64,000 nt of DNA from Halochromatium sp. GTDB taxonomy: Bacteria; Pseudomonadota; Gammaproteobacteria; Chromatiales; Chromatiaceae. Positions 60,881 to 64,000 of this stretch are shown here, piece after piece. The position numbers were made by a program, and so were the translations under genes. Location of the stretch: contig POWB01000012.1 of assembly GCA_010912705.1 (NCBI GenBank), positions 25,139 to 89,138 of the forward strand. Direction: 5' to 3'. The stretch's first letter is position 1, and each line of letters starts with the position of its first letter. The notes under the pieces are model-generated. The model worked only from the letters and a program-made list of their open reading frames with translations, searched no databases and was not told the DNA's origin.

Positions 60881-63748
60881 ATGCCTTATTCGATTCTTAA
60901 CAAGAAAACAGCGCAGTTTCTCCGGTTTCGCTATCTGGCCGGGCTGATTGCGATCGCGCTGTTGGTCACGGCCTCCTACGTGACGATGCAGCGCGTCGTC
61001 TCCGAGCAACGAAACTTCGCTCAGGTTGTTAATCTGGCTGGCCACCAGAGTGGGCTGGTGAATCGTGTTGCCTATTTCGCGACTCAGATGGCCACTGCCT
61101 ACGATGATGAGGAATTTGACCGTGCTCGCGCCCAGGTAGGCCGGACCATCAATCGGATTGAGGAAAACCATGCGCTGTTACGCGAAGGCTCTCTTGAGGC
61201 CGGGATACCAAGGATTACAAGCCCGACGCTGAATATGATCTACGATGATCCTATGGTCGGACTCGATCACGCGATCAAGCGCTTCTTGGATCGAGCGCGC
61301 ATCGTTTATGAGACCAACGCGAAAGAGTTCAGCACGAATTCCAATGCCTACATCTTCCTCAATGTCTATGGGCCACATGCCCTGGAGCCACTGCTCGATG
61401 CCGCCGTAGACGAGTATCAGCGTATCGGGCGTGATTCTATCGTTCGTATCGAACGGCTTGAGCTGGGCATCTGGATAGCGGCCCTGGTGATGCTGCTCAT
61501 CGAGGTCTTCGTCATTTTCCGTCCACTGGAAAAGCGCGTAAAGGAGTCGATCGCCTCGCTAGAAGAGACCGTCACGCAGCTGGAAGAGACGCGCAGCCGT
61601 CTCCTTTCCGCCCAGACGCTCGCCAAGGTGGGTGATTGGCAATGGAATCCGCGCACCGAGCGGCTGACCTGCTCGGAGCAGGCCTATCAGATTCTTGGGG
61701 TTGACCCGCTAGCCTTTGAACCGACGCTTGAGAGCCTTGCGCGTCTGGTGCGGGCCGAGGATCGTGGGCTTTGGCGCCTGCAGCTCCAGCACAGCATTGA
61801 AGAAACGCATTCTTCTGAGCGCGCTCTGGAGTACCGGATCTTGCGGCCCGACAGTGAAGAGCGCGTGATCCATCAACAGGTGTTTGCCCGGCATGACAGT
61901 GACGGCCACTTACTGAGCCTGGCCGGTACCATGCAAGACATGACTGAACGGCTCGAGCTGTCCACCCGATTGCAGAAGCTTTCTCAGCATATACCGGGTT
62001 TTATCTATCAGTTTGAGCTGCGCCCGGATGGTACATCCAGGCTGCCTTTCGCCAGCCAAGGCATCATCGGTCTATACGGTATTTGGCCTGAGCAGGTGCG
62101 TGAGGACGCCTCGTTGATCTTTGCGAGCATCCATCCAGCGGACGTCGACCGGTTTTCTAACGCGATCTTCGCGTCGGCCAGTGACCTCCACGTGTGGACC
62201 GATCAATATCGGGTGCAGCATCCGTCGCGTGGCGAGATCTGGCTTGAATGCCATGCAACACCAGAGCGCCTCACAGACGGCGGCACCCTCTGGTACGGCT
62301 ATGTGTGGGAGATCACTGACCGTAAACGCTCTGAGGACCAGATTCGTCAGCTAGCACTCTATGATCCGCTGACCGGACTCGCCAATCGACGATTGCTGCG
62401 CGACCGCATGGAGCATGCCCTGTTGTTCGCACAGCGCACTGACATCCTCGGCGCCGTCTTGATGCTCGATCTGGACAACTTTAAGGCACTCAATGACACT
62501 GAAGGTCATGATGTGGGCGATGCGCTCTTGGTCGAGGTTGGACGCCGCATGACTAAACAGGTGCGAGCCTCTGACACGATCGCGCGGCTTGGTGGCGATG
62601 AGTTCGTCATCGTCCTAGAGGGACTCGCTGGCAGTCGCGCCGAGGCGCAGCAACAGGCGCTTCGCATCGCCAATACGATCCAGCAGGCCATCAATCAGCC
62701 CTATGCGTTGATGGATGAGGCGCATTCCTACCAAACCAGTGTCAGCATCGGCGTCTGCTTTTTCGATGACACCTCGACCAGTGTTGATCATCTGCTGCGG
62801 CAAGCTGACATCGGCATGTTCGAGGCAAAAGAGGCTGGACGTAATCGTATCTGCCTGTTCAGCGAGAAGCGTCAGTCCGAGATCCACACGCGCACATCGC
62901 TGCTCCAAGAGTTGAGATCGGCATTGCAGCAGGATCAATTCTCGTTGCATTACCAACCTCAGTTTCAAGCGAATGGTGAATTAAAGGGCGCTGAGGCCTT
63001 GCTGCGCTGGCATAATCCATCTCGAGGGATGGTCTCACCAGCTGAGTTTATACCCCTTGCTGAAGAGACAGGTCTGATCCTCTCTATCGGCGAATGGGTG
63101 CTTGACACCGCTTGTCGCGATCTGCGCCAAATCCAGGAGTCGCAGCTGCATGATGATTTCTCCATTTCGGTCAATATCAGCCCGCGCCAATTCGCTGATG
63201 CTGACTTTCTCAGTAAGGTCAAGCGGACACTGAGCCAAGCCGCTGTCTCATCAAGACGACTGAGGTTGGAGCTGACCGAGGGTATTCTCTTCCAGGATGT
63301 CAACCATGCGATTGAGGTGCTCGAGGATCTGCGAGCAATCGGTATTGGCATCGAGCTAGATGATTTCGGCACCGGATATTCGTCTTTAAGCTATCTCAAG
63401 CGGCTGCCGCTAGATGCATTGAAGTTGGACGGCTCGTTAGTGCGGGACGTCACAGGCGATACACGCGATCTTGCCATCCTGCGCGCGGCGATCGCGATGG
63501 CCAAGACGCTTTCGCTAACCGTGATTGCCGAGGGGGTTGAGACGCAGGAGCAGCGTGCATTCCTTGCGCGTGAGGGCTGCGATCTCTTGCAGGGCTTCTT
63601 GCTGGCGCGCCCGATGCCCTTTATCGAGCTCTATGCATTGCTGGAGCGCTCCTATCCGAGCCGTTGTCAGGAACCTATCAATCAACAGCAGCAATCGAGC
63701 CGTAAGTCTCAGGCAGATTTAAGCGTCGTCTCGACTTCCAATGTTTGA
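60881..63748 (+). CDS. Membrane sensor with PAS, GGDEF and EAL domains
   Basis: 955 residues from ATG 60881; the frame is open from 60743, but the conserved membrane region begins at the later start. Two membrane helices (about 17-36 and 199-222) enclose a periplasmic PilJ-type four-helix sensor domain (QRNFAQVVNLAGHQSGLVNR). PAS domains lie at about 245-360 and 365-490. GGDEF is intact at 571-575 with an RASD inhibitory site. EAL at 705-707 is accompanied by DDFGTGYSSLSYLK and VIAEGVET, so phosphodiesterase activity is likely. It would tune c-di-GMP in response to a periplasmic signal. Confidence 0.93.
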   Translation: MPYSILNKKTAQFLRFRYLAGLIAIALLVTASYVTMQRVVSEQRNFAQVVNLAGHQSGLVNRVAYFATQMATAYDDEEFDRARAQVGRTINRIEENHALLREGSLEAGIPRITSPTLNMIYDDPMVGLDHAIKRFLDRARIVYETNAKEFSTNSNAYIFLNVYGPHALEPLLDAAVDEYQRIGRDSIVRIERLELGIWIAALVMLLIEVFVIFRPLEKRVKESIASLEETVTQLEETRSRLLSAQTLAKVGDWQWNPRTERLTCSEQAYQILGVDPLAFEPTLESLARLVRAEDRGLWRLQLQHSIEETHSSERALEYRILRPDSEERVIHQQVFARHDSDGHLLSLAGTMQDMTERLELSTRLQKLSQHIPGFIYQFELRPDGTSRLPFASQGIIGLYGIWPEQVREDASLIFASIHPADVDRFSNAIFASASDLHVWTDQYRVQHPSRGEIWLECHATPERLTDGGTLWYGYVWEITDRKRSEDQIRQLALYDPLTGLANRRLLRDRMEHALLFAQRTDILGAVLMLDLDNFKALNDTEGHDVGDALLVEVGRRMTKQVRASDTIARLGGDEFVIVLEGLAGSRAEAQQQALRIANTIQQAINQPYALMDEAHSYQTSVSIGVCFFDDTSTSVDHLLRQADIGMFEAKEAGRNRICLFSEKRQSEIHTRTSLLQELRSALQQDQFSLHYQPQFQANGELKGAEALLRWHNPSRGMVSPAEFIPLAEETGLILSIGEWVLDTACRDLRQIQESQLHDDFSISVNISPRQFADADFLSKVKRTLSQAAVSSRRLRLELTEGILFQDVNHAIEVLEDLRAIGIGIELDDFGTGYSSLSYLKRLPLDALKLDGSLVRDVTGDTRDLAILRAAIAMAKTLSLTVIAEGVETQEQRAFLAREGCDLLQGFLLARPMPFIELYALLERSYPSRCQEPINQQQQSSRKSQADLSVVSTSNV

Positions 63749-63765
63749 GCCATTTTCCATCGCCG

Positions 63766-63821
63766 CCATTGTTCCAAGACCATTGCTCCAAGACCATTTT
63801 TCCAAGACTATTGTTCCAAGT
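63766..63821 (+). repeat. Four 14-bp tandem repeats directly before the last gene
   Basis: Units CCATTGTTCCAAGA, CCATTGCTCCAAGA, CCATTTTTCCAAGA and CTATTGTTCCAAGT are head to tail with no spacer, and the last ends one base before the ATG at 63822. They occupy the place where a ribosome-binding site should be, and no purine-rich site is seen apart from AAG. Copy-number change here would alter translation of the downstream gene. Confidence 0.75.
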
Positions 63822-64000
63822 ATGAGTAAACGATTTGGTCGAGCGACTAACCTGCTTCTGCTCTTGTTGGGCTCGACACTCGCTTGGTCTGGCGATGCTG
63901 ATGAGCTCTTTCGGCTTGGTATCATCAACGAACGTCTTGACCGCCCGAGCTTGAGCCTAGAGCAGTATGGTGCCTTTCAGTCCTATCTTGAGTCGCGCCT
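63822..64000 (+). CDS. Start of a PhnD-like periplasmic binding protein (cut by window end)
   Basis: 59 codons are visible. A signal peptide (TNLLLLLLGSTLAWSGDA) is followed by FRLGIINERLDRPSLSLEQY and FQSYLESRL, which is how PhnD-type phosphate/phosphonate-binding proteins and the sensor domains derived from them begin. The rest is outside the window, so it could be a free binding protein or the input domain of a histidine kinase or cyclase. It follows the GGDEF-EAL gene by 73 bp on the same strand. Confidence 0.7.
   Translation, partial: MSKRFGRATNLLLLLLGSTLAWSGDADELFRLGIINERLDRPSLSLEQYGAFQSYLESR

Overview
The window reads as chromosome of a purple sulfur bacterium or a close autotrophic gammaproteobacterium (inference). 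Three things support this: a class I phosphoribulokinase gene (Calvin cycle), a complete Rnf electron-transport operon directly before it, and the gammaproteobacterial order miaB-phoH-ybeY-corC. Base composition is GC-rich, except for an AT-richer cassette/IS patch around 34.1-35.1 kb. No rRNA, tRNA or CRISPR array was seen.

Layout. (1) 1-18957: a type VI secretion system in one orientation, tssA-B-C-hcp-tssE-F-G-H(clpV)-X-tssJ-K-L-M. It is preceded by a PAAR-like (DUF4150) gene and by a small protein with the N-terminal signature of proteasome-type Ntn peptidases. A near-consensus sigma-54 promoter lies before tssA. VgrG is not in the window and probably lies upstream. (2) 19194-24969: rnfABCDGE, followed by prk. 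(3) 26037-29925, minus strand: miaB-phoH-ybeY-corC, for tRNA modification, rRNA maturation and ion/envelope homeostasis. (4) 30426-33677: anaerobic ribonucleotide reductase, in which the glycyl-radical C-terminus is a separate small gene between nrdD and nrdG, behind an excellent NrdR box. (5) 33.7-37.5 kb: an accessory patch with two 72-bp integron attC-like sites on the minus strand, an orphan antitoxin, a vapBC pair with a frameshifted toxin, a truncated cassette gene, a complete IS1-family element with 27-bp perfect inverted repeats, an ATP-grasp fragment and an ISAs1-type transposase fragment. No integrase is visible.

(6) 37.5-41 kb: an exported Asp/Glu-racemase-like protein, a membrane-anchored proline dehydrogenase-like protein, gene remnants (O-methyltransferase, DsrE-like) and a brnTA toxin-antitoxin pair. 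(7) 41-46.5 kb: a large SNF2-type helicase translationally coupled to an unrecognised 605-aa protein. (8) 46.8-53.1 kb: an OsmC-family protein, a CheB/CheR/PAS fusion, and a PAS-GGDEF protein with a decayed EAL domain. (9) 53.3-55.8 kb, minus strand: an exported DUF4214-5'-nucleotidase fusion. (10) 56.2-60.3 kb: a three-gene exported-protein operon (substrate-binding+VWA protein, its paralogue without VWA, and a helical secreted protein) behind three 16-bp-spaced direct repeats. (11) 60.5-64 kb: a tiny TraR/DksA zinc-finger gene, a membrane GGDEF-EAL protein, and the start of a PhnD-like periplasmic binding protein preceded by four 14-bp tandem repeats.

The strongest candidates for new biology are the T6SS-linked proteasome-like protein, the substrate-binding/VWA operon, the integrase-less cassette array, the split glycyl-radical reductase and the SNF2-partner pair. 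All assignments come from reading the sequence and remembered family features; no database search was run.
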